Of a DNA stretch of 29,663 nt, positions 1-7,655 are shown piece after piece. The DNA is taken from positions 1 to 29,663 of the forward strand of contig CAZIFF010000010.1 in NCBI GenBank assembly GCA_964538345.1. The letters run 5' to 3'. Every line of letters starts with the position of its first letter. The first letter of the stretch is position 1. The translations under genes were made by a program, and so were the position numbers. Under the pieces are notes generated by a model, which saw only the letters and a program-made list of their open reading frames with translations, was not told the origin of the DNA and did no database searches. This stretch comes from JAGOTN01 sp964538345. Lineage in GTDB: Bacteria; Patescibacteriota; Minisyncoccia; Phycocordibacterales; JAACPR01.

Positions 1-667
1 CTACCACCATAACGTCTGTATCCTTTTCTCCAACATCGATAGATAAATAATTGTGTGCGTTTAAGAAAGAATTTCTAATGGCATTAAATTTGTTTAGTGA
101 GTATGTTTTAAATTCTATTTTTGATATATGAATGTTTTTATTTATAGATTCCTTTATTTCATTTATGAATTTTTCATCCACAAAGCTGGCATAAAAAGAA
201 ACTGCGATTTTTTTAGTTGATTTACCAAATGGGTTTCTTAATTCATAGCCATTAATCATTACATTTGTAACATCTCTTTCTAGAATTAATTTTTCTTGTT
301 TTTCTGCGTTGACCATTTCTGCATGTTTTTCTATTGATTTATTAAATTGATCTTCTGTCAAAACAAATGGTTGCTCTTTTTCTATTACCAAATCTTTTAT
401 ATAAACATCATAGAAAGGCGAATTTAAAACAACTTCTACCTTAGATATTTTAACTATGTTTTTATTAGTAGAATTTTTAACTAAACCTTCAGAAATTACT
501 TTTTGAAGGCCTTTTTCTAGGGCTTTTGGAAGACTATCAGCAACATTTTCTTTTGTTGTATAAATAATTTTAAATGGGCAATTAGAAACATCTACTATTC
601 CAAATGACAGAACAGTCTCTCTTATATTTATTAATAAAATATAAAAAGGTTTTTTAAACTCAAACAT
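1..667 (-). CDS. PilM/FtsA-like actin-fold protein, 3' part cut off by window edge
   Basis: A reading frame opens at ATG 667 and runs off the left edge (222 codons visible). The N-terminus (FYILLINIRETVLSFGIV) resembles the first strand pair of FtsA/PilM proteins, though its phosphate-1 motif is degenerate. About 210 residues in, IDVGEKDTDVMVV fits the DxGxxxT phosphate-2 loop of actin-fold ATPases. The K- and E-rich middle would be the SHS2-type insertion. FtsA links FtsZ to the membrane, and PilM is the cytoplasmic ring protein of type IV pilus machines. I cannot tell which applies because the C-terminus is missing. A TATAAT box ends 8 nt before the ATG, and no Shine-Dalgarno is visible. 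The gene follows alaS on the same strand. Confidence 0.6.
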   Translation of the reverse strand, partial: MFEFKKPFYILLINIRETVLSFGIVDVSNCPFKIIYTTKENVADSLPKALEKGLQKVISEGLVKNSTNKNIVKISKVEVVLNSPFYDVYIKDLVIEKEQPFVLTEDQFNKSIEKHAEMVNAEKQEKLILERDVTNVMINGYELRNPFGKSTKKIAVSFYASFVDEKFINEIKESINKNIHISKIEFKTYSLNKFNAIRNSFLNAHNYLSIDVGEKDTDVMVV

Positions 668-668
668 T

Positions 669-692
669 AAAAACTATTATACAATAGTTTTT
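669..692 (-). promoter_or_regulatory. Hairpin with embedded TATAAT between alaS and the PilM-like gene
   Basis: A perfect 10-bp inverted repeat (arms 669-678 and 683-692, loop ATAC) fills the 27-bp gap. Read on the minus strand it contains TATAAT (681-676) ending 8 nt before the ATG at 667. It can therefore act as the -10 of the downstream gene. The A/T-rich stem could also slow polymerase after alaS, but it is a poor classical terminator. Confidence 0.5.
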
Positions 693-694
693 AA

Positions 695-2464
695 TTATTC
701 AAGTATCGCTTTTATTCTACGAACACCCGCGCTTGAAGCTTCTTCTTTTGCAATTTTAAATTTTCCTAAAATTCCTGTATTCTCGACATGAGGTCCACCA
801 CAAAATTCGCGACTAATAGGATTATCAAAATCACCAATAGTATAAACAGAAACAACATCACCGTATTTTTCTTCAAATAAACCGATTGCGTTTAATTTTT
901 TAGCTTCTTCAAGTGGTAATTCCTTTTTTATAACTGGCGCATCTTTTTGAATTGCATCATTCACCCAATTTTCTACCGCTTCTATTTGCTCTGGTGTCAT
1001 CTTTTCTCCATGAGAAAAATCAAATCGAAGTCTTTCTGCTGTAATATTGCTTCCCTTTTGCATTACATGAGTTCCCAAAACATGTCTTAGAGCGGCATGA
1101 AGAAGGTGAGTTGTGGTGTGATATTTTGTTTCCATTTCACCATGTCCAGCCAATCCACCCTTAAACTTTCCAGCTGATGCTGTGCGAGATTTCTCTTGAT
1201 GTTCTTCCATAGCTTTATCAAATCCAACTTCATCTAACTCTATGTTTTTTTCTTTTGCTAATTCTTTTGTGAGTTCTAATGGAAATCCGTAAGTTGAGAA
1301 AAGTTTAAATGCTTCATCACTGCTTAATTTTCCAGATGAAGTAATTTTTTCAAAATGTTTTATTCCGTCTGATAGAGTTTTTCTAAATTTTCTTTCTTCT
1401 TCATCGATAATATTTTCTATATTTTCTTGTTGAGCACGAATATTTTCATATATTCCATCATAAATTGAAGCCACTGCATCAACCAGACTAGATAAACTAT
1501 ATGGTTCTATTCCTAAAACATCTGATCTTCTAATAGCTCTACGTAATAATCGGCGCAATATGTATCCTTGATCTGTATTTGTGGGAAAAACGCCATCAGA
1601 AATCATAATTATTGAAGTTCTAATATGATCAGCGATAATTCTTTCACTCATTAAATCACTTTGTTTTGAAATTGATTTAATTTTTTCAATAATAGGCAAA
1701 AACAAATCCGTGCTATAAGCATCTTCTTTTCCTTGAACAACAGCCGTGATTCTTTCAAAACCAGCTCCCATATCAACATTTTGACGAGCCAATTTACCAA
1801 CAACTTTCCCATCTTTCTTTTGATACTCCATGAAAACATTGTTTACAATCTCAACAACTTTTTGAGTATCGTTTGCAATATCAAATTCTTCAGAACTAAT
1901 TTCTCCCAATCCTTCTTCTGTTTTGTCATAAAATAATTCAGAATCTGGTCCACATGGTCCATTGTCTCCTGGGCTCCACCAATTATCTTTTATTCCTTTA
2001 AAAAATATTCTGCTTTCTGAAATTCCTAAAGATTTCCAAATTTCTGCTGATTCAATGTCTTTTGGAGCATCTTCATTACCTTCAAAACATGTTACATACA
2101 GACGACCTTTTTCTAATCCTAAACCTTTTTCTTTTGAAGTAATAAAATCGAAAGTCTGCGTGATAGCTTCTTTTTTAAAATAATCTCCTAATGACCAATA
2201 TCCCATCATTTCAAAAAAAGTATGATGTGTTTTGTCTCCAACCTCATCAATATCTTGCGTTCTCACACATTTCTGCAAGTTGGCAATTCTAGTGCCTCCT
2301 GGATGATTTTCACCCAAAAGATAAGGTACAAGAGGTTGCATTCCGGCTGTTGTAAAAAGCACAGATGGGTCATTTTCTGGCACAACAGAAGCAGAAGGAA
2401 CTACTGTGTGTCCATTTTTCTTTAATAAATCTAGGAATTTTTCTCTTATCTCTCTTGAATTCAT
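695..2464 (-). CDS. alaS: Alanine--tRNA ligase, short form
   Basis: Class II synthetase that charges tRNA-Ala. At 589 residues it is much shorter than the roughly 875 of E. coli AlaRS. The N-terminal catalytic core is present (motif 2 region around R69; GGTRIANLQKCVRT; DNGPCGPDSE near 167-176). The tRNA-recognition region (ILRRLLRRAIRR near 302-313) and the editing domain with THLLH (452-456) and CGGPH (555-559) zinc ligands follow. The protein stops straight after the editing domain, so the C-terminal C-Ala oligomerisation domain is absent, as I recall for CPR bacteria. ATG 2464 gives the normal N-terminus. No Shine-Dalgarno is seen. A tRNA-Ala with the G3:U70 identity pair is encoded at 20000-20075. 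Confidence 0.96.
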   Translation of the reverse strand: MNSREIREKFLDLLKKNGHTVVPSASVVPENDPSVLFTTAGMQPLVPYLLGENHPGGTRIANLQKCVRTQDIDEVGDKTHHTFFEMMGYWSLGDYFKKEAITQTFDFITSKEKGLGLEKGRLYVTCFEGNEDAPKDIESAEIWKSLGISESRIFFKGIKDNWWSPGDNGPCGPDSELFYDKTEEGLGEISSEEFDIANDTQKVVEIVNNVFMEYQKKDGKVVGKLARQNVDMGAGFERITAVVQGKEDAYSTDLFLPIIEKIKSISKQSDLMSERIIADHIRTSIIMISDGVFPTNTDQGYILRRLLRRAIRRSDVLGIEPYSLSSLVDAVASIYDGIYENIRAQQENIENIIDEEERKFRKTLSDGIKHFEKITSSGKLSSDEAFKLFSTYGFPLELTKELAKEKNIELDEVGFDKAMEEHQEKSRTASAGKFKGGLAGHGEMETKYHTTTHLLHAALRHVLGTHVMQKGSNITAERLRFDFSHGEKMTPEQIEAVENWVNDAIQKDAPVIKKELPLEEAKKLNAIGLFEEKYGDVVSVYTIGDFDNPISREFCGGPHVENTGILGKFKIAKEEASSAGVRRIKAILE

Positions 2465-2484
2465 ATTTGTATTTCAAAGGTTAC

Positions 2485-2504
2485 GCCATAAATATAAATA
2501 TGGC
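2485..2504. repeat. Small inverted repeat upstream of alaS
   Basis: GCCATA (2485-2490) and TATGGC (2499-2504) form a 6-bp stem with an A/T loop. It lies in the 50-bp gap between the nuclease gene stop and the alaS start. No T-run follows on the minus strand, so a terminator role is weak. It could be part of the alaS promoter or leader. Confidence 0.35.
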
Positions 2505-2514
2505 AACTAGTATT

Positions 2515-3369
2515 TTATAAGCCTTCTGGTATGCATAAATTTTCAATATTTTGAGTAATGTCTTCGATTTTTTCTGGAGGAACGCCAATTTCTCTCAAAA
2601 CTGCACTTTTATCTTTTAAAGACATACAATTAACAATTCCTCTCTTTAAAAGTTCTTGCTTGTTTTTGTGACTTAAAATAGAGATACAAGTCATTGGATA
2701 CATTTTTGTTTCATCAATCATGTCGTATAGATTACCTTTTCTAGGATAATCCCAGCTAATCATATCGAAAGTTCCCACACATTCTGCATACTGCTTAGCA
2801 TTATCTGTAAATTTTGTATTAGTAATCAAAATTCCACGAGTCATCTTTCTGTCTTTGCCTTCAATTTTAAAAGTTTGAGAATATAAATCATCAAAACGAG
2901 ATTTAACGTAGAGAGCAACTTTTGTATCACTTTTAATTATATTTTCATTATGAAATTTTACTTCCATTAAAAATAAATCTTTATCATTCCAAGCAACCAC
3001 ATCCAATTCATGTTCTAAACATTTTCCTTGCATCATTTGTCCAGTTTTTGTAGTGAATCCTTTTTTGTTAAAAATTTCAGCAATGTATTTTTCAAAAGGA
3101 AATCCAGTTGGCCCAAGATTCATAACAGATCTTTTAATAGAATATTTCATCGCAATCCTTTTTGATTTTGTATTTAATAAATCAAAAGCACGCTCATAAA
3201 TCTGAGAAGTTGTCATACCAACTCTTATTTCTTTAGTTATTTTTTCTACAATATCATCGGCAACTAAAACAGAAGCGTGAGCTCTAACTAAAGAATCCTT
3301 TAATTTTTCTGGGTCAAAAACCTCTCGACTTCCATCCCCTTTTATAATTTTGGGTAATTCTTTGGGCAT
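2515..3369 (-). CDS. ATP-cone plus Mrr-like PD-(D/E)xK nuclease domain protein
   Basis: A 284-residue protein. Residues about 5-85 look like an ATP-cone (KIIKGDGSREVFDPEKLKDS), the nucleotide-binding module of ribonucleotide reductases and NrdR. Residues about 90-215 look like a restriction-endonuclease fold: D123 in ELDVVAW and E136-x-K138 in FLMEVKFH match the PD-(D/E)xK active site of Mrr-type nucleases. The C-terminal segment may be helix-hairpin-helix-like (GIVNCMSLKDKSAVLREIGV). This two-domain family is known but poorly characterised. Its substrate cannot be read from the sequence. An AAAAGG stretch 7 nt before ATG 3369 is one of few Shine-Dalgarno-like sites here. The upstream stop is 3 nt away, so the gene is probably co-transcribed with the anchored paralogues. 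Confidence 0.75.
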   Translation of the reverse strand: MPKELPKIIKGDGSREVFDPEKLKDSLVRAHASVLVADDIVEKITKEIRVGMTTSQIYERAFDLLNTKSKRIAMKYSIKRSVMNLGPTGFPFEKYIAEIFNKKGFTTKTGQMMQGKCLEHELDVVAWNDKDLFLMEVKFHNENIIKSDTKVALYVKSRFDDLYSQTFKIEGKDRKMTRGILITNTKFTDNAKQYAECVGTFDMISWDYPRKGNLYDMIDETKMYPMTCISILSHKNKQELLKRGIVNCMSLKDKSAVLREIGVPPEKIEDITQNIENLCIPEGL

Positions 3370-3372
3370 TTA

Positions 3373-3822
3373 TTAACCTTTTATAAATATATCTACACCA
3401 TTAATATCTTGATCTGCATCTATTTCAAATAGATTTAAATTTACAGGCTCACCATTTAATGTAGCTATGAATTTTTTATTTTCATCACCTTTGAATTTTG
3501 CCATAAATACAGCATCTGTTATAACTTGCGCACATACTTCTCCAGAATCTTTTGTTTCTATTCTTAATTCAGGTGTCTGACCATCTATTACATTAGCAAC
3601 TGCCGCATAACAAGGAGTCGGCACTTCTATTTTTCCAACAAAATTATGCTCGCCATCTTTATATTGATGTTTTACGTCTATTGTCTTTGCGTATCTTTTT
3701 TCATCTTGTTGAATTGCTTCATCTCTTGGAGTGGGTGCTTCTGCAATTCTGGCCTTAATCATAAAGACAATTGCTGCAATAATTATGGAAACCAATACTA
3801 ATATCAATATAGTTTTTTTCAT
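3373..3822 (-). CDS. Membrane-anchored extracytoplasmic protein, tandem paralogue 1
   Basis: 149 residues. An N-terminal hydrophobic helix (about 4-21) is followed by a soluble domain, so the bulk probably lies outside the membrane. The domain contains KHQYKDGEH, shared exactly with the upstream neighbour, then a P-x-C motif (PTPCYAAV) and a second cysteine (GEVCAQV) about 40 residues later, a possible disulfide. I do not recognise a named family. The small beta-rich pattern is typical of CPR secreted proteins. It lies 10 nt downstream of its paralogue and 3 nt before the nuclease gene, so an operon is likely. Confidence 0.7.
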   Translation of the reverse strand: MKKTILILVLVSIIIAAIVFMIKARIAEAPTPRDEAIQQDEKRYAKTIDVKHQYKDGEHNFVGKIEVPTPCYAAVANVIDGQTPELRIETKDSGEVCAQVITDAVFMAKFKGDENKKFIATLNGEPVNLNLFEIDADQDINGVDIFIKG

Positions 3823-3832
3823 GTTTTTTTAA

Positions 3833-4291
3833 TTAATCTTTAAAGAATATTTCTGAGCTATAAACATTGATGTCTGATGGAATTTTTTGATATTCAGTTT
3901 TTACAACCTCACCATCCAGTTTAACAATAAAATCTAGATTTTCATCGGCTGTGATTTTTGTGGCGATTGTTTTTGTTGTTTTAGTTTTTTGACAATCAGT
4001 AGTTTTTTCCTCTCTTGTTGAGATTAAAATCTCTTTTATCTCACCTTCTACAACCTTAGAACCAAGAACGTGACAAGTTGAGGGTAAATCAACTCTAAAT
4101 ATTAAAACATGCTCACCGTCTTTATATTGATGTTTTGTTATTATTGAGTCGTCTTTTACAAAAACTTCATCTTCTTTAATTTGCTCTTTATAAGAATCAA
4201 ATAAATTTGTTTTCTCTAAAACAAAATAACCCGCAACAATAACCACTATAACTATTAATGCTAATTTAATATTTATTTTTTCCATTTCCAT
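3833..4291 (-). CDS. Membrane-anchored extracytoplasmic protein, tandem paralogue 2
   Basis: 152 residues with a membrane helix at about 8-26 and an outside domain. It shares KHQYKDGEH, a PSTCHV cysteine motif, a second cysteine (TTDCQK) and a similar C-terminal pattern (FIVKLDGE ... IFFKD) with the next gene. The two therefore arose by tandem duplication and then diverged strongly. The function is unknown. It starts 4 nt after the mnmA stop. Two start codons are possible (residues 1 and 3); the first is used here. GATACAAT lies 6 nt upstream of the ATG, inside the end of mnmA, so a near-leaderless start from its own -10 is possible. Confidence 0.7.
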   Translation of the reverse strand: MEMEKINIKLALIVIVVIVAGYFVLEKTNLFDSYKEQIKEDEVFVKDDSIITKHQYKDGEHVLIFRVDLPSTCHVLGSKVVEGEIKEILISTREEKTTDCQKTKTTKTIATKITADENLDFIVKLDGEVVKTEYQKIPSDINVYSSEIFFKD

Positions 4292-4295
4292 GGTC

Positions 4296-5378
4296 TTATT
4301 GTATCACTCCTCCGCCAATACAAAAATCTTCTGTGTATAAAACTGCTGATTGACCAGATGCAGGTATTACTATCGGTCTATCTAATTCCAAAATAATTTC
4401 TTTTTCGTTTTTAGAAATAATAAAAGCTTTTTCTTTTTTACCATGATATTTAAAAACAACGTCAATTTCTTTTGATTTTATATCTGATAATAAATTAATA
4501 TTTTTTAAAACTATTTTTGTTGTAACATTTTCTTCTAGAAACTTTTTTTCACCTACTGTAATAGTGTTTTTTTCTATATTTCTGCTCAAAACATAAAGCG
4601 GTTCTTGAGAATCATTTTTGGTTTCAACTTTAAAACCATGTCTTTCTCCTGTTGTATACAACAAAGCCCCATCATGATAGCCAATCACCTTTCCAGACAA
4701 ATCCAGAACATCTCCCTTGGTAGATGTGATATGTTTTTTCAAAAAAAATTTTAAATCAACATCGCCAATAAAACACAGACCCTGACTATCTGGCTTTTTT
4801 GCAGTTGGTAATTTATATTTTTCTGCGAGTTGTCTGACTTCACTTTTTTTATATTCACCAATTGGTAAAATCATTTTTTCCAAGCATTCTTTTCTAATGT
4901 TCCACAAAAAATAAGATTGATCTTTCTCAGTGTCTACACCTTTTGTAAGAAAATTATTTTCTTCCGCTTTTTTTATTTGAGCATAATGCCCCGTAGCCAC
5001 AAAATCTGCCCCATTTTCTATTGCCCAATCATAAAATACTCCAAATTTTATATGAGTATTACACATCACATCTGGATTTGGTGTAAGGCCATTTTTATAT
5101 GAATCCACCATGTATTTTATGACCTTGTTTCTGTATTCCTCAGCCAAATCAACCATTTTAAATGGAATTTCTAAATGCGCACAAACTCTCATGGCATCGC
5201 GCATCTCATCTCTCCAATCACATCCCAATAAATCTGGATGCCAAATCTTTATAAAAACTCCAGTTACATCAAAACCTCTTTCTTTCAAAATTGCAGCGGT
5301 TACAGAAGAATCCACACCACCAGAAACGCCGACAAATACTTTATTGCAGATATTTTCTTTTGTTTGTTTTATGTTCAT
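4296..5378 (-). CDS. mnmA: tRNA-specific 2-thiouridylase MnmA
   Basis: It installs the 2-thio group on U34 of the Lys, Glu and Gln tRNAs. The PP-loop SGGVDSS is at residues about 19-25 from the chosen start. Both catalytic cysteines are visible in their usual contexts: MCNTHIKF (about C106) and SQGLCFIG (about C202). The central ATGHYA and C-terminal SGQSAVLY motifs also fit. An upstream in-frame ATG at 5411 would add 11 residues and lengthen the overlap with mltG. Homologues start close to the PP-loop, so I chose ATG 5378. Neither start has a good Shine-Dalgarno. The gene overlaps the 3' end of mltG by 38 nt, implying co-transcription. Confidence 0.93.
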   Translation of the reverse strand: MNIKQTKENICNKVFVGVSGGVDSSVTAAILKERGFDVTGVFIKIWHPDLLGCDWRDEMRDAMRVCAHLEIPFKMVDLAEEYRNKVIKYMVDSYKNGLTPNPDVMCNTHIKFGVFYDWAIENGADFVATGHYAQIKKAEENNFLTKGVDTEKDQSYFLWNIRKECLEKMILPIGEYKKSEVRQLAEKYKLPTAKKPDSQGLCFIGDVDLKFFLKKHITSTKGDVLDLSGKVIGYHDGALLYTTGERHGFKVETKNDSQEPLYVLSRNIEKNTITVGEKKFLEENVTTKIVLKNINLLSDIKSKEIDVVFKYHGKKEKAFIISKNEKEIILELDRPIVIPASGQSAVLYTEDFCIGGGVIQ

Positions 5379-6339
5379 CAAATGTTGTTGCGTAATACAT
5401 CTCTCCGTCATGACCTGTAAGGAAGAATAAATTCTTTGTATTGCTTGCAGTAGCAGAAGCTTTTAAAGAATCTAGTCCTGGATTTCCAATCGGAGTTGGA
5501 GGCAAGCCTTCATGAATATAAGTATTATATGGATTTTCTTCATCCGTCAAATCTTTTTTAGTTAGATCAAAAGTCCCTTTGTCTATTGAATATACAAAAG
5601 TTGCATCAACTTGTAATGGCATTCCCATCTCCAATCTCTTCCAAAGTATATTCGCAACCTCTTGTCTTGAGTCGGCTGTGGCTTCTTTTTCAACAATAGA
5701 AGCCATAATCACAACATCTTCCAAACTTCGTTTTGATTCTTTAAGTAAACCTGATATCTCTGTAATCTTTTTTTCAAAATTATCTTTTAAAACACCATAA
5801 ACCTCATAAGCTTTAACATTTTCTAAAAATAAATAGGTATCTGGGAAAAGTAAACCTTCACTTTCTGAGGCCAATTGCATAAATGCCTCTTTTTCAAAAT
5901 ATGGATATCTCGACTCCATAATTAAAGCAATTTCTTCAACTGTTACACCCTCTGGAAATGTGACTTCTTTCACATCAATACCAAAATCTCCTCTAGTAAT
6001 TCTACGTACAACATCAAAAGCAGAAGGATGAGACTCAAATAAATATTCACCAGACACAACTCTGCTATCGCCCGCTCCTAATATAATCAGAGCATTAACC
6101 ACTGTTTTAGATCTTATTAATCCAACTTCTTTTAAATGTTTTGTAATTTCTTTCAAAGAAGAACCTTCTTCAATTACAACAGAAATTGGTATTTCAATAT
6201 TTTTTGGTGCGGATGTGGAATAAATCCAAGTACTGCAAACTAAAATTAATATTCCAATAAAAATAAATACATTATTGTGATTTCTAAAAAAATCACCCAT
6301 AAAATTATTTTTAAAAAAATTGAAACTTATATTAAACAT
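5341..6339 (-). CDS. mltG: Endolytic transglycosylase MltG, copy 1
   Basis: A membrane-anchored lytic transglycosylase of the YceG family, which cleaves nascent peptidoglycan strands. One membrane helix (about 25-42) precedes a LysM-like region (ISVVIEEGSSLKEITKHL) and the YceG catalytic domain. The catalytic glutamate is in MASIVEKEA (about residue 219), and the family signature HEGLPPTPIGNPG is near the C-terminus. An upstream TTG (6345) overlaps the previous stop. The ATG at 6339, two codons later, is the simpler start. About 332 residues is normal length. A second, diverged copy lies at 18201-19184. The gene is closely packed with mnmA and the secretion-related gene. Confidence 0.92.
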   Translation of the reverse strand: MFNISFNFFKNNFMGDFFRNHNNVFIFIGILILVCSTWIYSTSAPKNIEIPISVVIEEGSSLKEITKHLKEVGLIRSKTVVNALIILGAGDSRVVSGEYLFESHPSAFDVVRRITRGDFGIDVKEVTFPEGVTVEEIALIMESRYPYFEKEAFMQLASESEGLLFPDTYLFLENVKAYEVYGVLKDNFEKKITEISGLLKESKRSLEDVVIMASIVEKEATADSRQEVANILWKRLEMGMPLQVDATFVYSIDKGTFDLTKKDLTDEENPYNTYIHEGLPPTPIGNPGLDSLKASATASNTKNLFFLTGHDGEMYYATTFDEHKTNKRKYLQ

Positions 6340-6341
6340 AC

Positions 6342-7592
6342 TCAAATTGGAAGATTAGGTGGTGGTGTTGATTTCTTAGATTCCACTCTACGCATTGATG
6401 GAGTAGAAGCAACTTTTCCTGGAAAGTGAAATATTGTTGCGAGTTCTTCTGTATTTAACACAAATATATCTCTATCAATTATTTTCTTTGGCAAAATAGT
6501 TCTAAACACAGGTCTTGATCTCCAGAAAAAATCTCTTTCTTTATAAGCCTCAAGGATTTCTTCTTTCAAAGCTTTTACTTTTTTTCCACCAATATCTTGC
6601 CAAGGAAAATCAAAAGATGTAGTCCAAGCAACTTTAAAACTATTTAAATCTGCGGAATTATATTGTTTAAAAGATCCTGTAAGCGCACCTACATTACCAC
6701 CATTATACAAAGACTTATCTGCAAGATAAATCATTCTTATACCAGTATCAAATGACATTTTCGAAATACTTCTTTCTAGTGCCGTAATACGAGCTTCCTG
6801 ACCTTTTGTCATCGCCATTTGTTGCTTGGGTTTATTATCACCATCTTTGATTTCAATTTTTGAATCTTCTTTTATTTTTTTAATAGCTTCTTTTGCTCCT
6901 TCTTTCCAATTATCTTGAACATCAAACCATGTGCCTGGTTTTTTATCTTCTTTCTTATGAGCACGAACTATTATTTGAATCCACATTTGATGTCCTGGAC
7001 TAATAGAACCCAATGTTTCAATCACGGGAGTAATAGGATCAACTTTAAATCCTTCTTCTGATTCTTTATCTATTCCATAATCAACATAAGTTTTAATTGG
7101 AAAAGCATCAGCTTCTGCTAATTTAAATTCTGCTCCAAACAATTCTATACTGCCATCATATTCAAGACCCAAGGTATAATCTTCTGATCCATGAACCTCA
7201 ATACCTGGAAACTGAGAGTAAAGCTGCGCTTCTAATAAATTTCTTAATCCAGATCTTGTCCAAATATAAAAACGCACATTGCCACCAACTGAAACAATTT
7301 CTAGAGAAAACCAAGCGCGGACTTTTCCTTTAACATACTTATCATACCAATTACCCTCTCCACCTGTCTGATATAAAGCCATTAAAAAAAGTTCCATAGC
7401 GGCAGGAGTCTTTTCTGTTTCTTGTGGAGGAACAATTTCAAGTAAAACGTACTCCTGACTAGCCATGAACGCAGATCTATTTGCATCTATATACATGTTT
7501 ATTAAAATCCAAAGCAACAAAAAAGGTATAGCTACTGGAATAGCCATAAAAACAAAATCGAGAACACTTGTAACGAGCTCTACGTCTGTCAT
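6342..7592 (-). CDS. CPR membrane protein resembling the N-terminal part of secretion ATPases
   Basis: 416 residues from ATG 7592. An earlier in-frame codon at 7625 lies inside the terminator hairpin of the previous gene and is unlikely. One strong N-terminal membrane helix (about 12-34) is followed by a large soluble region with acidic and K-rich stretches. The C-terminus contains FVLNTEELATIFHFP and ends at PPPNLP. I associate this with the N-terminal region of CPR VirD4/TraG-like type IV secretion ATPases, but no Walker A or B motif is present here. It is probably an ATPase-less partner or a split N-terminal part, with the ATPase elsewhere. It may belong to the DUF8128 group; I am not certain. 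The stop overlaps the start region of mltG. Confidence 0.6.
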   Translation of the reverse strand: MTDVELVTSVLDFVFMAIPVAIPFLLLWILINMYIDANRSAFMASQEYVLLEIVPPQETEKTPAAMELFLMALYQTGGEGNWYDKYVKGKVRAWFSLEIVSVGGNVRFYIWTRSGLRNLLEAQLYSQFPGIEVHGSEDYTLGLEYDGSIELFGAEFKLAEADAFPIKTYVDYGIDKESEEGFKVDPITPVIETLGSISPGHQMWIQIIVRAHKKEDKKPGTWFDVQDNWKEGAKEAIKKIKEDSKIEIKDGDNKPKQQMAMTKGQEARITALERSISKMSFDTGIRMIYLADKSLYNGGNVGALTGSFKQYNSADLNSFKVAWTTSFDFPWQDIGGKKVKALKEEILEAYKERDFFWRSRPVFRTILPKKIIDRDIFVLNTEELATIFHFPGKVASTPSMRRVESKKSTPPPNLPI

Positions 7593-7619
7593 TGTATGAT
7601 AAATGATAACACGATATGA

Positions 7620-7655
7620 AAACAAAACGAGTGACTTTTGCCACTCGTTTTGTTT
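7620..7655 (-). terminator. Terminator after the sigma4-HARE gene
   Basis: Perfect 14-bp inverted repeat (arms 7620-7633 and 7642-7655, 8-nt loop). The stem overlaps the stop codon of the sigma4-HARE gene. Its distal arm on the minus strand is T-rich (TTTTGTTTTC), so the hairpin can end leftward transcription. It lies directly before the next leftward gene. Confidence 0.75.

Noticed and set aside
2462..2520. T-box or other riboswitch before alaS
   Set aside because: The gap is only 50 bp, with a 6-bp hairpin, no T-box motif and no room for one.
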